Assembly: GCA_964542855.1 (NCBI GenBank)
Contig: CAZIWJ010000225.1
Location: forward strand, 1 to 5,896
DNA length: 5,896 bases
Direction: 5' to 3'
Source: CAZIWJ01 sp964542855
GTDB taxonomy: Bacteria; Bacteroidota; Bacteroidia; Cytophagales; Cyclobacteriaceae
The first letter of the stretch is position 1, and each line of letters begins with the position of its first letter. Position numbers and translations under genes: made by a program. The notes under the pieces were generated by a model that had not been told where the DNA came from, did no database searches, and saw only the letters and a program-made list of their open reading frames with translations. Positions 1 to 5,896 of the stretch are shown here, one piece after another.

Positions 1-135
1 GATTTAACAGAAGCAAAATTCAGTTTTTTTTCCATATTTGTAAATCGTACTTTTTTGTTATCGTTAACGAATAATCTAACAATAAGGTATATAAATTCCG
101 TATTCATCGTTGAATTTAAAGATAAGCAAACGCTT
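1..135. other. AT-rich leader upstream of tdk
   Basis: This non-coding stretch precedes the thymidine kinase start and is rich in T runs (24-31 and 51-56). It has a quasi-palindrome at 58-74 built around the perfect 10-bp palindrome TCGTTAACGA (61-70). CATATTTG at 33-40 differs by one base from the Bacteroidota -7 element TAnnTTTG, but no matching -33 TTTG lies at the right distance, so no promoter is called. On the minus strand an ATG at 35-33 opens 11 codons that run off the window edge (MEKKLNFASVK). That could be the start of a divergent gene, but it is too short to support. Confidence 0.4.
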
Positions 136-720
136 ATGTTTGTAGAACCTACTACTACGGGAATGCACACGCAAACCGGCTGGATTGAAGTGATTTGTGG
201 CTGCATGTTCTCAGGTAAAACAGAAGAACTGATCAGGCGGCTTAAAAGGGCAATTATTGCCAAGCAGCGGGTTAAAGTTTTTAAACCATCAGTCGATACC
301 CGTTACCATAAAAATTATGTTATATCGCATAACCAGGCCCAGATTGAATCAGTAGCTACTGATGATGCAGCGCACATCATAGACCTTGCGGGAAATTATG
401 AAGTAATTGGAATAGATGAAGCCCAGTTTTTTGATGAGAATATCGTAGACGTGGCTGTTCAATTGGCTAACCAGGGAAAAAGAGTGATTGTGGCAGGACT
501 GGATATGGATTTCCGGGGTAAACCTTTCGGCCCCATGCCTAATTTACTGGCAGTGGCCGAGTACGTTACAAAATTACATGCCGTTTGTGCGCTATCGGGT
601 GTACCTGCTTCTTTCTCGTACCGTGTGGATGATACTCCGGAACAAACCAGGCTTGGAGCACAGGAAACTTACCAGGCCCGCAGCCGCTATTATTTTTTCA
701 GGGATCTGAGTAATGAATAA
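136..720 (+). CDS. tdk: Thymidine kinase (type II, TK1-like)
   Basis: Cytoplasmic salvage enzyme that phosphorylates thymidine to dTMP with ATP. The 194-residue protein has the P-loop GCMFSGKT (22-29), the GIDEAQFF motif (92-99) with the likely catalytic base Glu95, and the GLDMDFRGKPFG segment (121-132). The ATG at 136 is chosen because MFVEP followed by TGWIEVICG is how Bacteroidota homologues begin. The frame stays open upstream to a TTG at 55 and beyond, but that sequence is AT-rich and unlike the family. No Shine-Dalgarno is visible. The zinc-ribbon part is degenerate: Cys151 remains, while the usual partners are Ser154, Ser183 and Tyr186. From memory, similar losses occur in other Bacteroidota thymidine kinases, so the enzyme is probably still active. 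The stop overlaps the porZ start by 8 nt, suggesting co-translation. Confidence 0.95.
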   Translation: MFVEPTTTGMHTQTGWIEVICGCMFSGKTEELIRRLKRAIIAKQRVKVFKPSVDTRYHKNYVISHNQAQIESVATDDAAHIIDLAGNYEVIGIDEAQFFDENIVDVAVQLANQGKRVIVAGLDMDFRGKPFGPMPNLLAVAEYVTKLHAVCALSGVPASFSYRVDDTPEQTRLGAQETYQARSRYYFFRDLSNE

Positions 721-2971
721 AGTTAATCTGGTAAACCGGTGCGTATTTGCTGCGCTGATCTTCATTTTTGTTCTTTCTTTTTCTGTAAAAAGCCAGGATA
801 TTCCCGTTGGTACCTGGCAAACCCATTACTCCTACTTTACTATTCAAACCCTGGCTCAAAATGAAGACAAACTTTATGCGGCCAGCAACTCGGGCTTATT
901 TACTTATGATATTAACAACCAGTCGGTTACGATACTGGGTGCATCCGATGGGTTTTCTGGCAACGCAATAGTAGACATCACCAGTATGCCCAGGGGGGAG
1001 GTGCTGTTTACGTATGAAAATGGTCAAATTGATTTACTCAGCGAAAACAAACTGGTATCCTTTACCAGCCTGGTAACTGCGGATATTAACCGTAACGAAG
1101 TTATTAACGAGGTTCAGGTGTTGAACGACTCTGTTTTTCTCGCTACCAGCCTGGGAATCCGGTTAATATTATACACCCAGGACCCTGATGACCCGCTGGT
1201 TCTTTCTGATTCCTATCTACAACTGGGCCCGGCCGGAAAGTCGGCAGGGGTTTACAGCCTGAGCCTGGACGACTCTATTTTTGCCGCTACGGAAGACGGG
1301 CTTATTGCGGCCCCGCTGAACCCGGCGTTCAACCGGTTTAATTTTAACAACTGGACCCGATACGGTGCCCTCGATAATTTGCCGGAACAGGCTGCTTCGT
1401 TAACTTTTTCGTTTCTTGGTAAGCGCTATGCTGCTTTCGATGGCCTGGGCTTATACCGACGAAGTGGCAGGAAATGGGTCCAAACGAGGGTTTCAGGGGC
1501 TAGTCAGTTTCATGCTTATGCTACTGGCCAGTATTCAATCCTTTTAGCTACCAACGAAGGGTTACTGGAGTACGATGTGAATGCAAACAACGTTGCTATA
1601 TTAACCGATAATAACGTAAACGAAATTGAGCCATCAACAGAAGGCTACTGGGTAGCCTCTTCTGGTGAGGGAGTGCTCAACTTTGATAGCAGCGGGAACA
1701 TTCAGCAAATTATTTTACCTGCTGGCCCGGTAAAAGACAGTTTTTTCTCGGCAACTTATGCAAATGGACAACTGGTTGTTTCACCGGGCGGTTACAGCAG
1801 GAAATTTGCACCGCTAAACAATAACGGCGCATTTTCAATTTTTGAATCCGGCCAATGGCAGGTTGTTCAGGATGATCTTCTAAAAGACGTTGTGAAAGTT
1901 ATTTTCACTCCGCAAACAGGAGAATACGTTGTTGCTGCTTTTAATGGAGGCTTATACAGGTGGGCCGGGCACGATGCCGGGTTCGTACCTTTTGAAAATT
2001 TACCTGATTCTTCCTTTTCTGAAATTACCGACCTGCAATTAGACCATAATCAGGATTTATGGGTAACCACAGCCGATACCTTATCGCCTCTTTTCGTGTA
2101 TAGATCGGCCGATAACCAATGGCTGGAATACGATGTTAACAGCGACCCTTCCCTTTTTTCTTCTTCATCACGCATTAGTTCCAATGGAACCGTATGGGTT
2201 ATACTGGCAGATGGTAATGGGACAGGAAGAAAAATATTGGTTTTCAACGAAAGAGAAGGTTTTATCCGTGTGTTAGGCCAGGCACCAGGTGAAGGAGGAT
2301 TACCGGGAAATCGGATCAATACGCTGGAAATTGACCGGTTTAACCAGGTTTGGGTAGGAACTAATGAAGGAACGGCTTACTTTTTGTCTGCTGACGATAT
2401 ATTTAAAGAAGAAGTCGATGCCATTCAACCAGTTTTTGAGCGTCGGTTTCTGCTTACTGACGAAAATATAAATGCAATCGCTATCGACGGGGGCAACAGA
2501 AAATGGTTTGGTACCGATAACGGCCTGTTCCTTTACGAGGAATTCGGGGAATCGCTGGTTGCGGAGTTTACCCGATCCAATAGCCCGTTACCTTCGAATA
2601 CCATTCAGGAAATAATTATTCAGCCTGAATCTGGTGAAGTTTTCATGGCTACTGCATCGGGAATAGTATCTTATAGAGGTACTGCTACTGACGGAGGAAG
2701 TACTTATCAAAACACTAAAATTTTTCCCAACCCGGTGCGGCCCGGCTTTAGCGGGCTGGTAGCCATTAAGGGTCTGGTGCAGAATGCTAACGTTAAACTC
2801 ACTTCTGTAAATGGATTGCTGGTAAAAGAAATTAACGCAGCCGGAGGAACGGCAACCTGGAACCTGACCAATTATAATAATCAACCTGTTCAGTCGGGAG
2901 TTTACCTGGTATTCAGTTCTTCTGCCGACGGTAATGAAACATTTGTGGGTAAAATAACCGTTATCCGGTAA
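713..2971 (+). CDS. porZ: PorZ-like type IX secretion attachment-complex protein
   Basis: A 752-residue exported protein resembling PorZ, which in Porphyromonas gingivalis (about 776 residues) works with PorU, PorV and PorQ at the outer-membrane surface to deliver anionic LPS to the PorU sortase. Residues 1-27 form a signal peptide with a hydrophobic core at 11-25 and likely cleavage at VKS-QD. The mature N-terminus GTWQTHYSY (33-41), the YENGQIDLL segment (101-109) and repeated blades ending in 'LYAASNSGLFTYD'-type strands fit the first beta-propeller. A second propeller spans roughly 340-655, with Reg_prop-like blades near 440-453, 536-556, 587-608 and 631-654. Residues 665-752 form a T9SS type A sorting-like beta-sandwich with KIFPNPV (669-675) and terminal KITVIR. 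An SD-like AGGGA lies at 700-704, 8 nt before the start codon, inside tdk. Whether anionic LPS is the ligand in this organism is inference. A generic T9SS-secreted propeller protein is the main alternative. Confidence 0.82.
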   Translation: MNKVNLVNRCVFAALIFIFVLSFSVKSQDIPVGTWQTHYSYFTIQTLAQNEDKLYAASNSGLFTYDINNQSVTILGASDGFSGNAIVDITSMPRGEVLFTYENGQIDLLSENKLVSFTSLVTADINRNEVINEVQVLNDSVFLATSLGIRLILYTQDPDDPLVLSDSYLQLGPAGKSAGVYSLSLDDSIFAATEDGLIAAPLNPAFNRFNFNNWTRYGALDNLPEQAASLTFSFLGKRYAAFDGLGLYRRSGRKWVQTRVSGASQFHAYATGQYSILLATNEGLLEYDVNANNVAILTDNNVNEIEPSTEGYWVASSGEGVLNFDSSGNIQQIILPAGPVKDSFFSATYANGQLVVSPGGYSRKFAPLNNNGAFSIFESGQWQVVQDDLLKDVVKVIFTPQTGEYVVAAFNGGLYRWAGHDAGFVPFENLPDSSFSEITDLQLDHNQDLWVTTADTLSPLFVYRSADNQWLEYDVNSDPSLFSSSSRISSNGTVWVILADGNGTGRKILVFNEREGFIRVLGQAPGEGGLPGNRINTLEIDRFNQVWVGTNEGTAYFLSADDIFKEEVDAIQPVFERRFLLTDENINAIAIDGGNRKWFGTDNGLFLYEEFGESLVAEFTRSNSPLPSNTIQEIIIQPESGEVFMATASGIVSYRGTATDGGSTYQNTKIFPNPVRPGFSGLVAIKGLVQNANVKLTSVNGLLVKEINAAGGTATWNLTNYNNQPVQSGVYLVFSSSADGNETFVGKITVIR

Positions 2972-2973
2972 CT

Positions 2974-3684
2974 ATGCTGGAAAAAACCCGTGGCATTGTT
3001 TTAAGCCATATTAAGTTTAAGGAGTCGTCGATTATCGCCCGCATTTTTACAAGAGAACTGGGCGTGCAATCCTATATTGTAAACAGTGTAAGAGGATCGG
3101 GAAAACGCTTCAAAACCAAGATTGCGTTTTTTCAGCCTTTAACCTTACTGGATCTCGTTGTGTATTACAAAAAGCCGGTTGAAGGATCGGCCGACTCCCT
3201 GCGCAGGGTATCAGAGCTAAAATGCAGTGAGCCTTACGAAAGCATCCCTAACGATATCTATAAGTCGGGCATCGCTTTATTTCTGAGCGAACTGCTCAAC
3301 AAGGTGATACAGGAAGAGGAACCGAACCGTGATTTATACGATTTTATTTCCAAAGCCCTGCTTATTCTCGACCATACTCCAGAAGGATACGCCAGCTTTC
3401 ATCTGATTTTTATGATCCAGTTAAGCCGCTACCTGGGGTTTCAGCCGACCAACGCCAGTGAGATGTACCAGCAGCTCCAGGGGTTGATGAAATCAGCCGA
3501 TCATTTGCAGGAAAGAATGAATATGGTAGAACAATTTATGGCCTCAGGGTTCAGGAAAATGCAGGTAAATAACCCTGAAATAAGAAGGTCAGTACTGGAA
3601 GACGTACTGACCTTTTACCGGATTCACGTTGAAAGCTTCGGAGAACTCAAATCAATGTCAGTGCTTCAAGCCGTGATGCACTAA
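2974..3684 (+). CDS. recO: DNA repair protein RecO
   Basis: RecF-pathway mediator that, with RecR, loads RecA onto SSB-coated single-stranded DNA at gaps and also anneals complementary strands. The 236-residue length is normal for the family. The N-terminus MLEKTRGIVLSHIKFKESS followed by 'IFTRELGVQSYIVNSVRG' matches the RecO OB-fold (about 1-80). The remainder is the helical C-terminal domain, with LGFQP at 154-158. The four-cysteine zinc knuckle found in many RecO proteins is absent: the only cysteine is Cys84, outside that region. This is common in Bacteroidota as far as I recall. The start lies 2 nt after the porZ stop with no SD sequence, so translation is probably coupled to porZ. Codons 204-214 contain a perfect 11-bp inverted repeat described separately. 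The stop codon faces that of the opposing lipoprotein gene across 4 nt. Confidence 0.93.
   Translation: MLEKTRGIVLSHIKFKESSIIARIFTRELGVQSYIVNSVRGSGKRFKTKIAFFQPLTLLDLVVYYKKPVEGSADSLRRVSELKCSEPYESIPNDIYKSGIALFLSELLNKVIQEEEPNRDLYDFISKALLILDHTPEGYASFHLIFMIQLSRYLGFQPTNASEMYQQLQGLMKSADHLQERMNMVEQFMASGFRKMQVNNPEIRRSVLEDVLTFYRIHVESFGELKSMSVLQAVMH
3585..3614 (-). terminator. Candidate terminator hairpin inside recO 3' end
   Basis: AAGGTCAGTAC (3585-3595) is perfectly inverted as GTACTGACCTT (3604-3614) around an 8-nt loop. Read on the minus strand it lies 74 nt past the lipoprotein stop and is followed by CTTATTTC, moderately U-rich. It would therefore suit termination of that gene, which otherwise has no terminator before it runs into recO. 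On the plus strand it is followed by only TTTT, of which two T belong to the stem, and termination there would cut 22 residues from RecO. Function is inferred from structure only. Confidence 0.4.
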
Positions 3685-3688
3685 TTAA

Positions 3689-4525
3689 TTAGCTTGCCAT
3701 TTCGGCCTCCTCCAGGGTGAACACTCTTTCTTCCCCGTTAAACGGGCTATCGACAAGGTTGCCTTCAGCATCCAGCATCTCTATTTTCACCCGGTTTTCA
3801 CCTATGGGCAGTCCTTTTAGTACGTATGGCTTCCATTCATTAACCATAAATTCGGTTTCACCATTTACGGTTACCCGTACTTTATAACCATTTTCAGATA
3901 AACTGGCATTCACCAGGAAAAAGTCGAACAGCACTTCTTCTGTATCTTCTCCCACGTAGGTTCCCTTCGGACGGCTGTAAAACAAATGGGGTGCGGTTAA
4001 ATCGGCCATTTCAGGATTACCATCGCCTACTGTAAACTGGGTTACATTAAAAGCTTCCGGGTTTTTAACACTTTCGTGGTATGAACGGGAAAGGAAAGAA
4101 AGTACCACGTAATGGCCATCTTCCAGTTCCATATCAAATTCGGGTTCATACTTGGCGTAATAAGGGTTATTATTGAAAATTACATGAATGTGCTGTCCTT
4201 TACCTGAATTGGCCAGGGGTTTTGAATCTGCATCGGGGGTTTGAACCATCAGTTCATAGTTCGTTACATCGTAAGCAAAGGAAACCGGCTCACCAGATGG
4301 TAGCTTATCGCCATTTTCAGGCATAGTGAGTTCCAGCATGGAATTTTCATAGGCCGGGCTGCCGGGAGCGTCTGACAGTGTTACTTCGGTAGTTTCCGGC
4401 GCTTGCGTTTCAGCATTGCTGCTTTCATCACCTTCGGTCGACTGGGCAGACTCCTGGGAAGATCCGCCGCATGAATTTAGCAGGAAAAGCGCGCTTAGTA
4501 TGGTAATTGTTTGTAAAATTCGCAT
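3689..4525 (-). CDS. Predicted outer-membrane lipoprotein, unknown function
   Basis: A 278-residue lipoprotein with an N-terminal signal and lipobox LLNSC; Cys19, the only cysteine, is the predicted lipidated residue. Residues 20-60 are a low-complexity S/E/T/Q-rich tether. The rest appears beta-rich in two parts: about 61-167 with GQHIHVIFNNNPYYAKYEP (110-128) and SFLSRSYHES (143-152), and about 178-271 with YSRPKGTYVG (183-192), DFFLVN (201-206) and a C-terminal WKPYVLKGLPIGENRVKIEM stretch that looks Ig-like. I recognise it as a type recurring in Cytophagales, sometimes labelled phosphopeptide-binding protein, a name I cannot support from the sequence. The first part loosely recalls DUF4399-like histidine-containing domains. 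The residues after Cys19 (GGSSQES) lack the strongly acidic cluster of known Bacteroidota surface-export signals, so periplasmic orientation is as likely as surface exposure. It is divergent from the oxygenase gene and convergent with recO. Confidence 0.85.
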   Translation of the reverse strand: MRILQTITILSALFLLNSCGGSSQESAQSTEGDESSNAETQAPETTEVTLSDAPGSPAYENSMLELTMPENGDKLPSGEPVSFAYDVTNYELMVQTPDADSKPLANSGKGQHIHVIFNNNPYYAKYEPEFDMELEDGHYVVLSFLSRSYHESVKNPEAFNVTQFTVGDGNPEMADLTAPHLFYSRPKGTYVGEDTEEVLFDFFLVNASLSENGYKVRVTVNGETEFMVNEWKPYVLKGLPIGENRVKIEMLDAEGNLVDSPFNGEERVFTLEEAEMAS

Positions 4526-4540
4526 GGTAAGTAATTTTCG

Positions 4541-4568
4541 TTTGGCTTTAAAATTATTATTAATTTAG
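4541..4568 (+). promoter_or_regulatory. Candidate Bacteroidota-type promoter for the oxygenase gene
   Basis: TTTG at 4541-4544 and TAATTTAG at 4561-4568 approximate the -33 TTTG and -7 TAnnTTTG elements, with one mismatch in the -7 box and a 16-nt gap that is a little short. Transcription would begin about 20-25 nt upstream of the ATG at 4599. On the opposite strand TAATTTTA (4556-4549) is a weak -7 candidate for the lipoprotein gene, without a well-placed -33 element. The 73-bp region 4526-4598 must hold both promoters. Confidence 0.3.
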
Positions 4569-4598
4569 TTGGTCATTCCTAGATACAAAATTTCCGAC

Positions 4599-5564
4599 AT
4601 GAAAAAAGATTTATTTGACGATATACCCGTTTTAGATTTAAATGACTTTACCACAGGCGATATTAACAAGAAAAATGAGTTTGTTAAAAATCTAGGCAAC
4701 GCTTTTAATAATATTGGCTTTGTAGCCATTAAAAATCATGGGCTAACCGAAAGCCATATTGGTAAACTTTACAAAATTGTTCAGGCCTTTTTCAACCTTC
4801 CTGATGAATCCAAACTGAAGTACATGCGCCCTGACCTGGACATGCAGCGGGGGTACACCCAGAAGGAAAGTGAACACGCCAAAGGCAGGAATGTCGGTGA
4901 CCTCAAAGAGTTTTACCAAATCGGGCAGTTATCCGGTGGGGAATCCGGGGCCGGATACCCGCCTAATGTATGGCCCGAGGAAGTACCTGAATTTAAAGAG
5001 TTTACTTCCTCAGCTTACCAAACCCTGGAGCATGCCGGTTTAACCTTGCTGGAAGCCATTGCTTTATACCTCAATTTACCACAGCATTATTTCAGAGACA
5101 AGGTACAAAACGGAAACAGCATCCTGAGGGCTATCCATTATTATCCGATTGTGGACCCCGATAAAGTACCAAACGGAGCGGTACGAGCAGCCGAGCATGG
5201 AGATATTAACCTAATTACGCTTCTTATGGGAGCCAGTGCCGATGGACTTGAAATACTCCGGAAGGATGGCGAGTGGATTCCTGTAACCGCATTACCGGAG
5301 CAAATTGTGGTTAACGTTGGCGATATGCTGGCACGTCTCACCAATGATGTACTGATATCAACTATTCACCGCGTAGTAAACCCTCCAAAAGACAAAATGC
5401 ATTTCTCGAGGTATTCCATTCCTTTTTTCCTGCACCCTAAATCAGATATGGACCTGACCTGCCTTGAGAGTTGTGTGAGTGATGATACCCCGAAACAATA
5501 CCAAAACATAACTGCAGGAGAGTTTCTTAATGAGCGTTTGGCTGAAATTGGGCTTAAAAAGTAA
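4599..5564 (+). CDS. Isopenicillin N synthase-like Fe(II) oxygenase
   Basis: A 321-residue cytoplasmic non-heme iron oxygenase of the isopenicillin N synthase / 2-oxoglutarate dioxygenase superfamily. The N-terminal DIOX_N-type region carries IPVLDLNDF (9-17) and NIGFVAIKNHGL (38-49). The C-terminal double-stranded beta-helix has the iron triad His200-x-Asp202 (AEHGDINL) and His257 (STIHRVVNP), and the RxS pair Arg271/Ser273 (RYSIPFF) that usually binds the 2-oxoglutarate carboxylate. RxS also occurs in family members that do not use 2-oxoglutarate, so the co-substrate is not certain. Substrate is unknown, and no beta-lactam or other biosynthetic genes are adjacent, so an antibiotic role should not be assumed. 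The ATG at 4599 is preferred over an in-frame TTG at 4569, because MKKDLFDDIPVLDL is a typical start and the TTG would overlap the candidate promoter's likely transcription start. The gene appears monocistronic and ends at a strong terminator. Confidence 0.9.
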   Translation: MKKDLFDDIPVLDLNDFTTGDINKKNEFVKNLGNAFNNIGFVAIKNHGLTESHIGKLYKIVQAFFNLPDESKLKYMRPDLDMQRGYTQKESEHAKGRNVGDLKEFYQIGQLSGGESGAGYPPNVWPEEVPEFKEFTSSAYQTLEHAGLTLLEAIALYLNLPQHYFRDKVQNGNSILRAIHYYPIVDPDKVPNGAVRAAEHGDINLITLLMGASADGLEILRKDGEWIPVTALPEQIVVNVGDMLARLTNDVLISTIHRVVNPPKDKMHFSRYSIPFFLHPKSDMDLTCLESCVSDDTPKQYQNITAGEFLNERLAEIGLKK

Positions 5565-5575
5565 AAGTTTAATAA

Positions 5576-5609
5576 TTAACAGGGCTACCTGTTTGGGTAG
5601 CCCCGTTAA
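5576..5609. terminator. Bidirectional intrinsic terminator
   Basis: The stem is GGGCTACC (5582-5589) with GGTAGCCC (5596-5603), plus a T-G wobble closing a GTTT loop. It is extended beyond one A-C mismatch by TTAAC (5576-5580) with GTTAA (5605-5609). It sits 11 nt after the oxygenase stop and 15 nt after the opposing nitroreductase stop. The plus-strand flank is CATCATTTAGTTATTT; the minus-strand flank is T/A-rich (TTATTAAACTTTT). It most likely ends transcription from both sides. Confidence 0.82.
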
Positions 5610-5624
5610 CCATCATTTAGTTAT

Positions 5625-5896
5625 TTAGAAACCACTCCTGAAAACAAATGAATTAATCGGTTTACGGGTGCGGGAAGCCGAAGCCCTTTTCTTAACGTTA
5701 TCATCGTCAATTTCATCGATATTTCCCGGATAGCCCACAGCCATAATATCAACAGGATCGTATTTTTCAGGTATGGAGAGGGCTTCCCGCGCTCTGCCGC
5801 GATCGAAACCTCCCATCTTTTCCGCTTGAATCGTCATGAAACGTGCAGGATACTGGCGATGCGATTCACGAAGGGCATCAATTTTTACGCGCTCAC
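5625..5896 (-). CDS. Nitroreductase family protein, C-terminal part
   Basis: This is the 3' end of a gene whose 5' part lies beyond the window; the minus-strand frame is open from the edge, giving 89 visible residues. An internal Met at 5837 is not the start, since the frame continues upstream without a stop. The segment MGGFDRGRAREALSIPEKYD followed by IMAVGYPGN matches the conserved end of FMN-dependent nitroreductases (typically GGFD..ARE.. .IP..Y.P...IA.GYPG). The later RTRKPINSFVF matches the basic RKP..E.VF tail that helps hold the FMN phosphate. Such enzymes reduce nitro compounds, quinones or similar acceptors with NAD(P)H in the cytoplasm as homodimers. The substrate cannot be inferred here, and the N-terminal FMN-binding residues are not visible. 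It converges with the oxygenase gene on the shared terminator. Confidence 0.85.
   Translation of the reverse strand, partial: ERVKIDALRESHRQYPARFMTIQAEKMGGFDRGRAREALSIPEKYDPVDIMAVGYPGNIDEIDDDNVKKRASASRTRKPINSFVFRSGF

Noticed and set aside
24..31. Run of eight T as a phase-variation tract
   Set aside because: It is in a non-coding AT-rich leader and no promoter or coding frame is clearly tied to its length.
1..35. Possible divergent minus-strand gene start (MEKKLNFASVK)
   Set aside because: Only 11 codons are visible before the window edge and the residues match no family I recognise.
55..135. N-terminal extension of thymidine kinase from a TTG at 55
   Set aside because: The extra 27 residues are AT-driven and unlike Bacteroidota Tdk N-termini, which begin at or near MFVEP; the ATG at 136 fits the family.
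488..709. Plus-strand open frame of 73 codons inside tdk
   Set aside because: It overlaps conserved tdk coding sequence in another frame and shows no protein-like motif.
2050..2319. Minus-strand open frame inside porZ
   Set aside because: Shadow of the porZ second propeller; no recognisable domain. The same applies to the minus-strand frame at 2588-2884.
4569..4598. TTG start for the oxygenase at 4569
   Set aside because: It adds ten residues not typical of the family and lies at the likely transcription start; the ATG at 4599 is better.
5141..5344. Minus-strand open frame inside the oxygenase gene
   Set aside because: It lies opposite the conserved iron-binding region and has Ser/Pro-rich shadow composition.
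4599..5564. Beta-lactam biosynthesis gene
   Set aside because: Superfamily resemblance only; no ACV synthetase or other pathway gene is present in the window.

Overview
This window looks like ordinary chromosome from a Bacteroidota, most likely of the Cytophagales type. Three things point there: a PorZ-like type IX secretion (T9SS) protein with a C-terminal sorting-type domain, a Bacteroidota-style thymidine kinase beginning MFVEP, and almost no Shine-Dalgarno sequences. Genus and species cannot be read from it.

Layout: bases 1-135 are a short AT-rich leader. Bases 136-3684 are a tight plus-strand cluster of tdk (thymidine kinase), porZ (T9SS attachment-complex protein) and recO (recombinational repair). 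The porZ start overlaps the tdk stop by 8 nt, and recO starts 2 nt after porZ stops, so the three are probably co-transcribed. A minus-strand gene (3689-4525) for a lipoprotein of unknown function converges on recO with only 4 nt between the two stop codons. A 73-bp divergent intergenic region (4526-4598) separates it from a plus-strand gene (4599-5564) for a non-heme iron oxygenase of the isopenicillin N synthase-like superfamily. A strong bidirectional hairpin terminator (5576-5609) follows. The window ends inside a minus-strand gene (5625 to the edge) encoding the C-terminal part of a nitroreductase-family flavoprotein. No intergenic stretch exceeds 300 bases.

The tdk-porZ-recO cluster mixes nucleotide salvage, cell-surface protein export and DNA repair, so it reads as a housekeeping cluster and not a pathway. 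The lipoprotein, oxygenase and nitroreductase are separate transcription units with no evident shared job. I see no tRNA, rRNA, CRISPR array, insertion sequence, phage gene or defence system, and nothing that supports a new multi-gene system. The points most worth checking are a thymidine kinase that has lost three of the four usual zinc-binding cysteines, a perfect 11-bp inverted repeat inside the 3' end of recO that may terminate the opposing lipoprotein gene, and the uncharacterised lipoprotein family.
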